Source: Oceanobacillus sp. FSL K6-2867
Lineage (GTDB): Bacteria; Bacillota; Bacilli; Bacillales; Amphibacillaceae
Direction of reading: 5' to 3'
Length of the DNA: 64,000 bases
Assembly (NCBI RefSeq): GCF_037963145.1
Contig: NZ_CP150144.1
Location: forward strand, 2,108,001-2,172,000
In this document: in pieces, positions 1 through 9,076 of the stretch
Layout: every line of letters begins with the position of its first letter
How positions within the stretch are numbered: the first letter of the stretch is position 1
Made by a program: the position numbers and the translations under genes
The notes under the pieces: generated by a model
What the model was told of the DNA's origin: nothing
Databases searched by the model: none
What the model saw: the letters and a program-made list of their open reading frames with translations, nothing else

Positions 1-268
1 ACTATTAGCGGGAACAGCAGTAAGTGTGGCAGGACTGATTGGCTTTGTAGGGCTTGTCGTCCCCCATATTATTCGGCTTATCTTCGGCGAGGATTATCGA
101 TTCTTACTGCCACTTTCGGCGTTGGGAGGAGCAGTACTTGTTGTCTTTGCAGATACGCTAGCTCGTACCCTGTTTGATCCAATTGAACTCCCGGTTGGGA
201 TTTTACTAGCATGTTTAGGAGCTCCTTTCTTCCTATATTTATTAAAAAAGCGGGGAATGATGGTATGA
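1..268 (+). CDS. FecCD-family iron/heme ABC permease, C-terminal part
   Basis: This is the 3' end of an ABC importer permease of the FecCD/BtuC family, which carries siderophores, heme or cobalamin across the membrane. The reading frame is open from base 2 with no start, so the gene begins left of the window. The visible ~88 residues contain the family's C-terminal block: [15 protein letters not shown], then FADTLAR, then LPVGI with a final hydrophobic helix and KKRG tail. The stop overlaps the ATG of the following ATPase (ATGA), so the two are translationally coupled. The neighbouring heme oxygenase gene suggests a heme or siderophore substrate, but the binding protein that would decide this is not in view. 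Confidence 0.93.
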   Translation, partial: LLAGTAVSVAGLIGFVGLVVPHIIRLIFGEDYRFLLPLSALGGAVLVVFADTLARTLFDPIELPVGILLACLGAPFFLYLLKKRGMMV

Positions 269-1077
269 ATCAAGTGATTACGACGAAGGATCTTTCACTC
301 CAAGTTGGCTATTTTACACTGAAAGATATTACGGTACAAATTCCAAAAGGGAAAATTACATCGATTGTTGGCTCTAATGGTTCTGGCAAATCAACACTAT
401 TAAAACTAATTGCTAGACTCCTTGAGCAAGATAGTGGCCATGTGATTGTAAACAATAAACGTTCCAAGCAATATAAGGCAAAGGAATTTGCTAAGGTCTT
501 GGCAATGATGCCACAGTCGAAGCAGTCGCTGCCAAATTTAACCGTAGAGGAGTTAATTGCGTTTGGGCGTTATCCATATAAAAAACGCTTTGAAACAAGA
601 ACTTCAGAAGAAGACAGAAATGTTATTCAATGGGCAATGGAAGTAACCAATACGAAAAAATATCAGGATCGGATGTTTTTAAGCCTGTCAGGAGGTGAAC
701 AGCAAAAAGTTCGAATTGCAATGGCGCTTGCTCAACAGACAAATATACTCTTATTAGATGAGCCAACCACATACCTTGATATTGCCCATCAATTTGAGGT
801 GATGGATTTACTGCAGGAGATTAACCAACGGTATGGCATTGCCATCATCATGGTGAATCATGAATTGCAACAGGCTGCTACGTATTCCGACTATTTAATC
901 GCAATGAAGCAAGGGGAAATTGTAGCTGAAGGAACTCCAGAAAACTTATTAACGTCCACGTTTCTCGAAAAAGTTTACAATATTTTCGCAACCGTTAATT
1001 ATATCGATGGCTACCCAATTATTGTTCCGAATAGGCGAAAAAGGGAGTCAGATGAGAAATTGAAGGCGGTTTTCTAA
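265..1077 (+). CDS. Iron/heme ABC transporter ATPase (FecE/FhuC type)
   Basis: Cytoplasmic ATPase that powers the permease encoded just before it. Of 270 residues, the first ~225 form the nucleotide-binding domain: Walker [11 protein letters not shown]-loop MMPQSKQ, signature LSGGEQQKV, Walker [13 protein letters not shown] and switch His in MVNHE. I take the ATG at 265, which overlaps the permease stop, rather than an upstream in-frame ATG at 211 that lies deep in the permease gene. The last ~40 residues end in a basic [10 protein letters not shown] stretch. Family membership is clear. The exact substrate (heme, siderophore) is inferred from the adjacent isdG and Isd operon. Confidence 0.93.
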   Translation: MNQVITTKDLSLQVGYFTLKDITVQIPKGKITSIVGSNGSGKSTLLKLIARLLEQDSGHVIVNNKRSKQYKAKEFAKVLAMMPQSKQSLPNLTVEELIAFGRYPYKKRFETRTSEEDRNVIQWAMEVTNTKKYQDRMFLSLSGGEQQKVRIAMALAQQTNILLLDEPTTYLDIAHQFEVMDLLQEINQRYGIAIIMVNHELQQAATYSDYLIAMKQGEIVAEGTPENLLTSTFLEKVYNIFATVNYIDGYPIIVPNRRKRESDEKLKAVF

Positions 1078-1119
1078 TAAAGTAATGTAAAAAATTATTT
1101 CATATAGGGGGTATCTAAC

Positions 1120-1470
1120 ATGTTAATTGTGACAAACACATCAAAAATTACAAAAGGTGATGGAGAAAAGCTCATTAACCGATTTAAGAAAGTCGGCATG
1201 GTTGAGCAAATGTCTGGTTTCCTTGGCTTAGAAGTTATGTTTACGAAGAATCTTCGTGATTATGATGAAGTATCTGTTGTGACACGCTGGAATTCCATGG
1301 ATGATTTTAAAAACTGGACCAAAAGCGACGCATTCAAAAAATCCCATCGCAAGCGGGAGATTCCAGAATATATTATTGAAAATAAAATAACATACTATGA
1401 TGTAGAAGTCGTTCGCCATCCGATTTCGGCAAATGCAGAAGCGCCAGTGCAGGAGCAAGCGACAGTGTAA
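1120..1470 (+). CDS. isdG: Heme-degrading monooxygenase, IsdG/IsdI/HmoA family
   Basis: Small cytoplasmic ABM-fold enzyme that opens the heme ring and releases iron. The protein has 116 residues, and the catalytic triad known from IsdG/IsdI falls at N6 (MLIVTNT), W66 (KNWTKSDAF) and H76 (KKSH), the same positions as in IsdI. A strong ribosome-binding site (AGGGGGT) lies before the ATG. It follows the transporter ATPase by 42 bp and probably belongs to the same transcript. It converges on the Isd operon across a shared terminator. The ~15-residue tail after VEVVRHP is Ala/Glu rich and beyond the catalytic core. The organism would thus import heme with the flanking transporters and degrade it with this enzyme. 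Confidence 0.93.
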   Translation: MLIVTNTSKITKGDGEKLINRFKKVGMVEQMSGFLGLEVMFTKNLRDYDEVSVVTRWNSMDDFKNWTKSDAFKKSHRKREIPEYIIENKITYYDVEVVRHPISANAEAPVQEQATV

Positions 1471-1512
1471 TTAAAAATAAGAAGCGGTATGTATACTGCT
1501 TCTTATTTTTAA
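1471..1512. terminator. Bidirectional rho-independent terminator
   Basis: A 13-bp perfect stem (arms 1473-1485 and 1498-1510) with A-rich and T-rich flanks on both sides lies between isdG (+) and srtB (-), two convergent genes. It can serve both strands. Confidence 0.85.
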
Positions 1513-2303
1513 TTCTGCTTCACCAATTTTCCATGAATGACAAGGCGTCCTTCATTTGGATCGAGCAAATAATCACAGGTGGATAATGTAATGATTTGGT
1601 CTTTTGCACTTAATTCAATATCTGTTGTAACTTCAGAACGTTTTTTAATATCATCTAAAAAAGTACGATACGATTCGTCACTTTCGAAATCAGTTTCAAT
1701 ATAATAAAAATCGGTTGTTGTATGGTATACAGAGAAAATTTCTACCTCGTAGCTACCATATAGTGTATCAAAGTAAAAATGCTGATGTTCCTGAAGAAAG
1801 TCTTCATCTAGAAATCGCTTCATTTGTCCGAACATCGAGCCATCCTTCATATTATGCCCGTATAATATAATATTCCGATCTTGTTGTGTTATATCATTAC
1901 GATAGTCCATGAAAATACTCCCGGCCCGTGAATCCTCTTCTTTATAATTTCGCTGCAAATAATATGCATTATCTTCTGCTTGCAGAATTGGATAATCCAC
2001 CATTGTTCCGTCCATCGTGACCCACCCGACCATATCGCTGTTAATGGCAAGGATATCACGGAAGGAAGAACGAATCGTGGCTGCAGAGTCAGTTGGCCCT
2101 ATTTCGATCTCATCTTCCTTGCTTTCCCGATATACATCTTGAATATCTGCTAATACTTGACGATTGGTATAGTAGTCGTATAAGGCATCTACTAAGTAAA
2201 AAGCGGAAGCGATAAAGATCACGAGGCAAACGATCGTAATCAGTCGCTGTATGATGCTTTTCAGTTTGTTTTTATGCTGTTTCTGTTTGCTCAATGTCTC
2301 CAC
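1509..2303 (-). CDS. srtB: Sortase B
   Basis: Membrane-anchored class B sortase that attaches surface proteins to the cell wall. Of 264 residues, a short basic N-terminus is followed by one membrane segment (about residues 20-42), then the extracellular catalytic domain. The catalytic residues are visible: H150 in ILYGHNM, C243 in TLSTC and R253 in EGRLVIHG. It is the last gene of the leftward Isd operon, 28 bp after the ATPase gene, as in Isd loci of Bacillus, Listeria and Staphylococcus, where SrtB anchors IsdC. Its probable substrates are IsdC and the six-NEAT protein encoded upstream, which end in NPPTS- and NAKTG-type motifs. Confidence 0.95.
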   Translation of the reverse strand: METLSKQKQHKNKLKSIIQRLITIVCLVIFIASAFYLVDALYDYYTNRQVLADIQDVYRESKEDEIEIGPTDSAATIRSSFRDILAINSDMVGWVTMDGTMVDYPILQAEDNAYYLQRNYKEEDSRAGSIFMDYRNDITQQDRNIILYGHNMKDGSMFGQMKRFLDEDFLQEHQHFYFDTLYGSYEVEIFSVYHTTTDFYYIETDFESDESYRTFLDDIKKRSEVTTDIELSAKDQIITLSTCDYLLDPNEGRLVIHGKLVKQN

Positions 2304-2331
2304 TTCCCACTTTTAGATTTAACTGTTCCAT

Positions 2332-3102
2332 TTATTTAGCAATTGGAATTACATAAAGGCCAGTATCTTGATCGTTTTTTAAAACAACATCTACATTATA
2401 AATTTCCTTCATGGATTTTTTTGAAATAACGTCCTCTGTGGCTCCCTGCATCACCAATTCACCATGCTTCATAACCATCAAATAGTCGCTGTAGCGAATG
2501 GCTTGATTAATATCATGTAAGACCATCACGATCGTCATATTAAATTCTTCATTTAGCTGCTTAACAAGCTCTAAAATCTCTAATTGATAGTAGATATCCA
2601 AATAGGTTGTTGGCTCGTCAAGAAAGAGGATTGGCGTATGTTGTGCTAATGCCAGTGCAAGCCAAACACGCTGCCTTTCACCACCTGATAACTGCTGGAA
2701 GGGAGTGTGGCGCTTATCTATAAGATTTGTTCGTGCTATAGCAAAGTTAATAGCCTGCTCGTCTTTATCCTTATCTTGTTTTAAAAAGCTTCGATATGGA
2801 ATCCTGCCATAATGGATTAACTTTTCTACGATTAAATCATTGGGAGCATCATTTTCCTGATGAACCATGGCTAGCCTTTTTGCAAAGTCTTTAGCGTTAT
2901 ATTCCTGAATTGCTTTGCCATCCATAATGATATTGCCTTGAGACGGTACTAGATTACGAGACATGACACCAAGCAAGGTCGATTTTCCAGAGCCGTTTGG
3001 TCCGATGATTGTTGTAATTTTCCCTTTTATAATCTCAGCTGAAATATTTGATAATTGGTTGCCCATGCCTTTGTAGGAAAAGGAAATATTATCGAGTTTC
3101 AT
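2332..3102 (-). CDS. Heme/iron ABC transporter ATPase
   Basis: ATPase of 256 residues for the Isd heme importer. Motifs in order are Walker A GPNGSGKST, Q-loop MVHQEND, signature LSGGERQRV, Walker [13 protein letters not shown] and switch His VLHDI. Its start overlaps the end of the permease gene by 14 bp, so the two are coupled. It is the second FecE-type ATPase in the first 4 kb. The two share the LDEPTTYLD motif and are paralogues serving separate permeases. The role in heme import is inferred from the operon (isdC, NEAT protein, isdE-like, permease, ATPase, srtB). Confidence 0.93.
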   Translation of the reverse strand: MKLDNISFSYKGMGNQLSNISAEIIKGKITTIIGPNGSGKSTLLGVMSRNLVPSQGNIIMDGKAIQEYNAKDFAKRLAMVHQENDAPNDLIVEKLIHYGRIPYRSFLKQDKDKDEQAINFAIARTNLIDKRHTPFQQLSGGERQRVWLALALAQHTPILFLDEPTTYLDIYYQLEILELVKQLNEEFNMTIVMVLHDINQAIRYSDYLMVMKHGELVMQGATEDVISKKSMKEIYNVDVVLKNDQDTGLYVIPIAK

Positions 3103-4078
3103 TGAGTTTATCCTCCCTTCTTAATAAGAAAATCAAGAATGGTCCACCGATAATGGCCATGATGATGGAGGCGGGAATTTCATTCGGTGCGATAATTGTT
3201 CTTCCTAATGTATCCGCCAGTAATAATAGTAAAGCCCCAGCAACTGCTGAGAAGGGAATAAGCAGCTTATGATCATTACCGACAAGCTGCCGGCCGATAT
3301 GCGAGATAAGAATACCAATAAAAGCAATCATTCCTGCAACGGCACTGGATGTGGCAGCGAGCAAAACGGCGACTGCTGCAATAAAAATTCGCAGACGCAT
3401 CACAGGGACGCCGAGGCTTTTTACGGTTTTATCCTGCAGTGCTAATAGGTTGCAAGAGGCAAACGTAAGGAAAGCAAGAACTAGCCCAATTCCGCCGAAA
3501 ATAACCATAATTTCAACATCATTCCACGTTTTCATACTTAATGTAGAGGTTGTTGCAGAGCTAATGCTTGTTACCGAATAAGAGCCTCTGAAGTTAAAGG
3601 ATTCTGTTAATCCGGTAAATACAGCGTTAATGGCCACACCAATTAAAATTAACCGTAATGGGTGAAGCCCAGATTTCCAGGAAAGACTGAAAACAAGAAA
3701 ACAAGCGATTCCTCCACCTATAAATGCAAAGAGTGGTGACCAGAAGTATAGTGTTGGAAATAACGTGACACCAAAAATATATGTAAACTGGGCACCTGAT
3801 GAAATCCCAATAATCCCTGAGTCTGCTAGTGGATTTCGCATAATTGCTTGTAAAAGCACCCCTGCAACAGCTAGTGCGGCTCCAGCAAACATAGCAATGA
3901 TGATTCGCGGCATACGTAAGTCTTTAATGACGATTACATCTTCGTTATTACCAGTAAAAAGACCTTGAATAAGTTCTCCAAAGCTGACTCGGATACTCCC
4001 GGCCATCATGGAGAATAGCAGAACTGCAATTAGTAGAATCAGTGTTACGATAAAACTAATTATTTTCCGATTTCGCAT
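3089..4078 (-). CDS. isdF: Heme ABC transporter permease (FecCD family, IsdF-like)
   Basis: Polytopic membrane protein of 329 residues, the usual size for FecCD permeases. It has an N-terminal helix, the conserved LRMPRII segment followed by AVAGVLLQAIMRNPLADSG (the coupling and pore signature of this family), and C-terminal GMIAFIGILISHIGR. It lies between the IsdE-like binding lipoprotein gene (22 bp upstream) and the ATPase gene (overlapping 14 bp), giving a complete importer. Heme as substrate is inferred from the neighbouring NEAT-domain proteins. The symbol is by operon analogy. Confidence 0.93.
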   Translation of the reverse strand: MRNRKIISFIVTLILLIAVLLFSMMAGSIRVSFGELIQGLFTGNNEDVIVIKDLRMPRIIIAMFAGAALAVAGVLLQAIMRNPLADSGIIGISSGAQFTYIFGVTLFPTLYFWSPLFAFIGGGIACFLVFSLSWKSGLHPLRLILIGVAINAVFTGLTESFNFRGSYSVTSISSATTSTLSMKTWNDVEIMVIFGGIGLVLAFLTFASCNLLALQDKTVKSLGVPVMRLRIFIAAVAVLLAATSSAVAGMIAFIGILISHIGRQLVGNDHKLLIPFSAVAGALLLLLADTLGRTIIAPNEIPASIIMAIIGGPFLIFLLRREDKLNETR

Positions 4079-4100
4079 GATTTATCCCTCAACTATCCGA

Positions 4101-5018
4101 TTAAAGTTCTGGATAGAGCATCTCGACAAGCGCATCCATCGCTTCGACAATTTTTAAATTTCCTGTCGTTCCAAATAGCGGTTCAGGTAAGTCGTATACA
4201 CGATCATTTTTTACCGCGTCAAAATGCTTCCATATATCATTTGTTTTAAATTCTTTATCAAACATCTCTACTACTTCATCTGGCATACCATGGGCGGCAC
4301 GTAAGATAATATCTGGGTTGGACTGCTGTAAATACTCGGTATTGGAGGCCAAGTACTCGACATCCTCTCCATGTACAACGTTTTCACCGCCAGCTCGTTT
4401 AACGAGATCGCCGATGTAGGAGTGTTCTGTTGCAACAAGATAGCTCCCTGGAACTCCCATCAGGACTAGGACAGATGGCGTCTCTTTTCCGGAAGCAGCT
4501 TCTTCTATTTCAGCAAAACGCTGTTCAATATTAGACACTACTTTTTCAGCTTGTTCTTCACGATTAAATTTTTCACCAAGATTAATCAGCTCCTGTAGCA
4601 CACTATCAACACTTTGCAAATCCATAAAGGTGCCATCGATATCGACATTATGAAAAACATCCTCTAAATCAGTCTGTAAAGTTGTTACCGAATAAACCTC
4701 GGTGGGATTTAGCGATTTAATAAGTTCCATATCCGGGCTCATTGGATTTCCGATCTCTGTTAAGTCGTCATAACGCTCTGGCAAATCCTTATAGCTAGTA
4801 GGGATTCCGATTAGATCTAACTCCAGTGCATCAAACATCTCTGTTGCAGCTACAGTTGTTGCAACAATTCGGTGTTCTTCTTCTACCTCAGCATCTACCT
4901 CTTCATGCTCGTTATCTATCGCAGCTTCTAATTGTGCGGGATCACTCGCATTTGAGGAACAACCAGCAATGAGAAACAAGATGATGGCTATAAACAAGAA
5001 TGGTATACCTTTTTTCAT
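4101..5018 (-). CDS. isdE: Heme-binding lipoprotein, IsdE-like
   Basis: Substrate-binding protein of the heme importer, tethered outside the membrane by lipid. The ATG at 5018 is chosen because an AAAGGAGAGG ribosome-binding site precedes it; an ATG 18 bp further up would place that site inside the gene. The 305-residue product starts with a lipoprotein signal peptide ending in the lipobox LIAGC. An acidic linker (EHEEVDAEVEEEH) follows, then a PBP fold of the vitamin B12/heme type (IVATTVAATEMFDAL, LIGIPTSYK, long backbone helix, LYPEL end). It would accept heme passed from the NEAT proteins on the wall. A hairpin separates it from the NEAT gene upstream. Confidence 0.9.
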   Translation of the reverse strand: MKKGIPFLFIAIILFLIAGCSSNASDPAQLEAAIDNEHEEVDAEVEEEHRIVATTVAATEMFDALELDLIGIPTSYKDLPERYDDLTEIGNPMSPDMELIKSLNPTEVYSVTTLQTDLEDVFHNVDIDGTFMDLQSVDSVLQELINLGEKFNREEQAEKVVSNIEQRFAEIEEAASGKETPSVLVLMGVPGSYLVATEHSYIGDLVKRAGGENVVHGEDVEYLASNTEYLQQSNPDIILRAAHGMPDEVVEMFDKEFKTNDIWKHFDAVKNDRVYDLPEPLFGTTGNLKIVEAMDALVEMLYPEL

Positions 5019-5061
5019 TACTTCCTCTCCTTTCATTTGGCAATTTTTTTGAAAAAGTTAA

Positions 5062-5126
5062 AGGATACCCCGAAGCTCTTGCATTAGGCACAACTGTGTC
5101 TGCGTCTATTTGCTTTGGGGTATCCT
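5062..5126. terminator. Intercistronic hairpin between the NEAT gene and isdE
   Basis: Near-perfect 15-bp inverted arms (5062-5076 and 5112-5126, one mismatch) enclose a 35-base loop right after the NEAT gene stop. On the minus strand only an interrupted T-run follows. It may act as a partial terminator or mRNA-end stabiliser that lowers transporter expression relative to the wall proteins. The role is inferred. Confidence 0.5.
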
Positions 5127-5134
5127 CTCTTATA

Positions 5135-8100
5135 TTACAGTCTTCCTAAACGATATTTTCTAAACAAAATGAAGGCGGATGCTCCAAGTAATACGATGAA
5201 TATAACGAAGTTTGCTGTATCACCAGTTTTTGCATTCGTTGTTTTCGTATTGGTCGTCAAATTTTTAGAACTAGAGTCATCTGTTTTATTTGTATCCCCA
5301 TTGCGATCATAGGTAAGTCCATCATCATTATTTGGCTTGTTTTTCGAATCATCTGTATTCGTTGGATCATTTGTATTAATTGGATTCGGATTTGGATCTT
5401 GATCTACATCTGGATCATCCGTGTAAACTGCTTTCATGCTAGTTTCATCAAATGCGAATTGAACCGTATAGTAGTTGTCATATTCGAATCCTGGAATGTC
5501 TTCAATAACAACATGTGTATAGGCATCTAACTTGCTGGAAAGATCTTCTACAGGGAATCGAACGGTACGTGTATCTGCATCCGTATCTTCAGCTACAACT
5601 TCTGCGTCAACGAATGTCCCGTTCTGATCTGTTTGGAACAGCTTAATCCAATTGCTGCTTGTTAATGTTAATTCGATAAATTGAGCAGCATCTTCAACAA
5701 AAAGCTTGGCAGGCTTAAGCGTATAGCCATCCATTACCGAAATATCATCGGTCCCATCTTTATGGACTTCGAAATCGATCGTGTAGTATGCGATTTCTTG
5801 TTCATCACCTGGTTTTTCACTAGGATTTCCAGGTTTAGTAGGGTCTTTATCTCCGTCACCTGGTTGCTCGGGATCTGTTGGATTATTGTCTTCGTCCCCT
5901 GGCTGTTCCGGATCAGTCGGCTCATTATCTTCCTCCCCTGGTTGCTCAGGGTCAGTAGGCTCAATATCTCCATCGCCGGGCTGTTCAGGTCCTTCTGTGT
6001 CTACTGGCTCCATACTAGCTTCATCAAATGCGAATTGAACGGTATAGTAGTTGTCATATTCGAACCCTGGAATGTCCTCAATAACGACATGTGTATAGGC
6101 ATCTAACTTGCTAGAAAGATCTTCTACAGGGAATCGAACGGTACGTGTATCTGCATCCGTATCTTCAGCTACAACCTCTGCGTCAACGAATGTCCCGTTT
6201 TGATCTGTTTGGAAAAGCTTAATCCAATTGCTATTTGTTAACGTTAATTCTACAAATTGAGCAGAATCGCCAACAAAAAGTGTTGCAGGCTTAACCGTAT
6301 ATCCATCCATTACCGAAATCTCATCGGTCCCATCTTTATGAACTTCAAAATCAATTGTATATGCTGTTACCTCTGTTTCCTCATCTTCTTCTGGATCCTC
6401 AACTATAGTTTCAAATACCCCATAAATACTAAAGTGAGAAACATCTGCTGTAACAACACCATTATCACGATCAATCGTTGTTTGTAGTACTTCTTTTTCA
6501 TCTGTATCATTGATATAAGCGATATGAACATTGTCCCAGTTGCCTACTTTGTCTGTATCAACTGTAAATGTTAAGCGGACGGCTTCATCGAATGTATGAA
6601 TCGCCTCATCATCAGCTTTTAATGTTATATCATAGACGTTACTTAAGGCGTCTGGATAATCACTTGTGATATCTGTGAAATCAATGACAAGTGTTTCAGA
6701 AGACCCAAGTTGGTTTAATAATTCCTGTATAGCGAAAGTGGCAGTTACCCCACCTTTACCAGTGATTACTAGGTTTGCATTTACATCTAATTCTGATAAA
6801 ATAGCCTTGCCGATGTGAACATTTTTAGCCTCATAATCTAGTTCATAAGAGTTGTCAGCCTCTTTATGGTTAAAATTGTTTACGTCGGTTACTTTTACGG
6901 TAATATTACCGTCTTCATCTTCTTCAATAATCGGTTCTTTAGGTTCTTCTGGTTCACTAGGAACTTCTACTTCCGTAACGGTGTCCAGATCAAGCGAAAT
7001 TCGGAACGGTTGAGACCCTTTATGATTAGCAGCAGGCACCTCATAGTCAACTTGAGCAGAAATGATAGTGGAATTACCATCAATTGCAAATTGCTCTACT
7101 CGACTTAGCGTATCCGGATCTTCACTAATCAGAACTCCATCTTCTAACTCACCATTGTTTTCTAAAAGAAGCTCGGTAATCAATTGTCCCGGCTGTTCAA
7201 GAATGGTAAGATCGATCAGAATATTTCCATCTTCAACAGTTAATGTTGCGGTAGAATCAAAGTATCTTGCCATAGAGGAAACTTTGTCCTCGCTAGCATG
7301 CAGTGCATCAAATTTAACCGTATATTCACCATCGTCTAATGTGATTGGCGTTTTTTCCTCGCCAGGTTGTTCTGGATCGTTATTTTCGTTATCATCATCG
7401 TCCCCAAGATATTCTGGTTCTTCTGTTTCGAATGGCTCTACACTCGTCTTATCAAATTGGAATTGAACAGTATAATAGTTGTCATAATTGATAAATGGAA
7501 CGACAACATGTGTGTAAGCATCAATCTTGGCAGAAAGATCTTCTACTGGGAAGCGGACGGTGCGAGTATCTGCTTCTGTGTTTTCATCTACAACTTCCGC
7601 ATCAACGAATTCTCCGTTTTGGTCTGTCTGGAATAATAGAATCCAATCACTATTTTTCAAGGTTAGCTCAACGAAGTTACCAGATTCTTTAACAAAAAGT
7701 GTCGCAGGCTTTTCTGTATAGCCATCCATCACAGAAATATTGTCTGTACCATCTTTAAGCACATTGAAATCGATAGAATATGTTCCAACTTCAATTTTCT
7801 CTTCTGGTTCACTAGGAGTCTCTATCTCAGAAATAGTATCTAGGTCAAGTGAAATCCGGAATGGCTGAGAACCCTTATGATTAGCAGCAGGCACCTCATA
7901 GTCAACTTGAGCAGAAATGATAGTGGAATGACCATCAATTGCAAATTGCTCTACTCGACTTAGCGTATCCGGATCTTCACTAATCAAGACTCCATCTTCT
8001 AACTCACCATTGTTTTCTAAAAGAAGCTCGGTAATCAATTGTCCCGGCTGTTCGAGAATGGTAAGATCGATCAGAATATTTCCATCTTCAACAGTTAATG

Positions 8101-9055
8101 TTGCGGTAGAATCAAAGTATCTTGCCATAGAGGAAGCTTTGTCCTCGCTAGCATGCAGTGCATCAAACTCAACCGTATATTCACCATCGTCTAATGTAAT
8201 CGGTGTTAGTTCATCACTCGGATTTTCAGGCGCATTGCCCTCATTTTCGCCATCACCCGACTGGTCAGGCACATTGCCTTCATTTTCATCGCCATCGCCC
8301 GGCTGCTCAGGTTCGTTGCCTTGATTTTCGTCGCCATCACCCGGCTGTTCAGGCTCATTGTCTTGGCTTTCGTCGCCATCACCCGGCTGTTCAGGCTCAT
8401 TGTCTTGGCTTTCGTCGCCATCACCCGGCTGTTCAGGCTCATTGTCTTGATTTTCGTCGTCATCACCCGGCTGTTCAGGCTCATTGTCTTGATTTCCGTC
8501 GCCATCGACAGGTTGTTCCGGTTCGTTGCCTTCATTTTCATCCCCGTCGCTCGGCTGCTCTGGCTCCTCAACTTCTACAGGGACAATACTTGTTTCGTCA
8601 AAAGCAAGCTGAACCGTATAGTAGTTGTTATAATTAAAGCCTGGAATGTCTTCAATATGAACATGTGTGTATGCATCTAATTTCTCAGATAAATCTTCTA
8701 CAGGAAATCGGACAAGCCGCTTGTCTGCTGCTGTATCCTCGGAAACAACTTCTGCATCAACAAATGTGCCATTTCGATCTGTTTGGAATAATTTAATCCA
8801 ATGACTATTTGTTAACGTGAGTTCAATGTGCTTGGTATCACCATCAACAAATAATGTTGCAGGTTTTGTCGTATAGCCATCCATTACAGATTTATCATCT
8901 GTGCTATCCTTATGGAATTCGAAATCGATTGTATATTGCCCGTCAGCAAGTGGAGCTTCCTCTGCATAGATGACCGTACTAGGAAGAATTGCTGTTAATA
9001 CAAGGACAAATACGGAAAAAAGCGATAATAGTTTATGCCACTGTTTTTTCACCAT
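5135..9055 (-). CDS. Six-NEAT-domain cell-wall heme/hemoprotein-binding protein
   Basis: Secreted wall protein of about 1306 residues. I start at 9055, where GGGAGGT stands 6 bases before the ATG; the in-frame ATG 18 bp upstream has no such site. Layout: signal peptide (1-33); NEAT1 (~36-155); 14-residue acidic/proline repeats (~160-280); NEAT2 (~280-405); NEAT3 (~420-540); NEAT4 (~570-693); an unassigned beta-rich domain (~708-885); NEAT5 (~895-1017); linker; NEAT6 (~1088-1212); Asn/Asp/Thr linker; sorting signal NAKTG (~1273) with hydrophobic helix and KYRLGRL tail. NEAT1, 3, 5 and 6 keep both heme-contact motifs (SVMDGY and YxNYY). NEAT2 and 4 keep SSMARY but lack the tyrosine pair, so may bind hemoprotein or nothing. 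SrtB anchoring is inferred. Confidence 0.92.
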   Translation of the reverse strand: MVKKQWHKLLSLFSVFVLVLTAILPSTVIYAEEAPLADGQYTIDFEFHKDSTDDKSVMDGYTTKPATLFVDGDTKHIELTLTNSHWIKLFQTDRNGTFVDAEVVSEDTAADKRLVRFPVEDLSEKLDAYTHVHIEDIPGFNYNNYYTVQLAFDETSIVPVEVEEPEQPSDGDENEGNEPEQPVDGDGNQDNEPEQPGDDDENQDNEPEQPGDGDESQDNEPEQPGDGDESQDNEPEQPGDGDENQGNEPEQPGDGDENEGNVPDQSGDGENEGNAPENPSDELTPITLDDGEYTVEFDALHASEDKASSMARYFDSTATLTVEDGNILIDLTILEQPGQLITELLLENNGELEDGVLISEDPDTLSRVEQFAIDGHSTIISAQVDYEVPAANHKGSQPFRISLDLDTISEIETPSEPEEKIEVGTYSIDFNVLKDGTDNISVMDGYTEKPATLFVKESGNFVELTLKNSDWILLFQTDQNGEFVDAEVVDENTEADTRTVRFPVEDLSAKIDAYTHVVVPFINYDNYYTVQFQFDKTSVEPFETEEPEYLGDDDDNENNDPEQPGEEKTPITLDDGEYTVKFDALHASEDKVSSMARYFDSTATLTVEDGNILIDLTILEQPGQLITELLLENNGELEDGVLISEDPDTLSRVEQFAIDGNSTIISAQVDYEVPAANHKGSQPFRISLDLDTVTEVEVPSEPEEPKEPIIEEDEDGNITVKVTDVNNFNHKEADNSYELDYEAKNVHIGKAILSELDVNANLVITGKGGVTATFAIQELLNQLGSSETLVIDFTDITSDYPDALSNVYDITLKADDEAIHTFDEAVRLTFTVDTDKVGNWDNVHIAYINDTDEKEVLQTTIDRDNGVVTADVSHFSIYGVFETIVEDPEEDEETEVTAYTIDFEVHKDGTDEISVMDGYTVKPATLFVGDSAQFVELTLTNSNWIKLFQTDQNGTFVDAEVVAEDTDADTRTVRFPVEDLSSKLDAYTHVVIEDIPGFEYDNYYTVQFAFDEASMEPVDTEGPEQPGDGDIEPTDPEQPGEEDNEPTDPEQPGDEDNNPTDPEQPGDGDKDPTKPGNPSEKPGDEQEIAYYTIDFEVHKDGTDDISVMDGYTLKPAKLFVEDAAQFIELTLTSSNWIKLFQTDQNGTFVDAEVVAEDTDADTRTVRFPVEDLSSKLDAYTHVVIEDIPGFEYDNYYTVQFAFDETSMKAVYTDDPDVDQDPNPNPINTNDPTNTDDSKNKPNNDDGLTYDRNGDTNKTDDSSSKNLTTNTKTTNAKTGDTANFVIFIVLLGASAFILFRKYRLGRL
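8211..8570 (-). repeat. Coding minisatellite: 42-bp units (14-residue acidic/proline repeats)
   Basis: Between NEAT1 and NEAT2 the gene carries seven full 14-codon units of the form EPEQPGDGDENQDN, one 13-codon unit (VPDQSGDG-type) and a partial unit. Neighbouring units are almost identical in DNA, so copy number is likely to vary between strains. The product is a rigid, negatively charged spacer. Confidence 0.9.
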
Positions 9056-9076
9056 TGTATACCTCCCACCCATAAT

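Noticed and set aside
8211..8570. CRISPR-like array of short repeats
   Set aside because: Repeats are adjacent without spacers, are in frame and encode a regular 14-residue protein repeat. No cas genes are present.
8203..8637. His-rich and hydrophobic ORFs on the plus strand across the repeat region
   Set aside because: They are antisense images of the acidic/proline coding repeats of the NEAT gene, have no ribosome sites and simply reflect the 42-bp periodicity.
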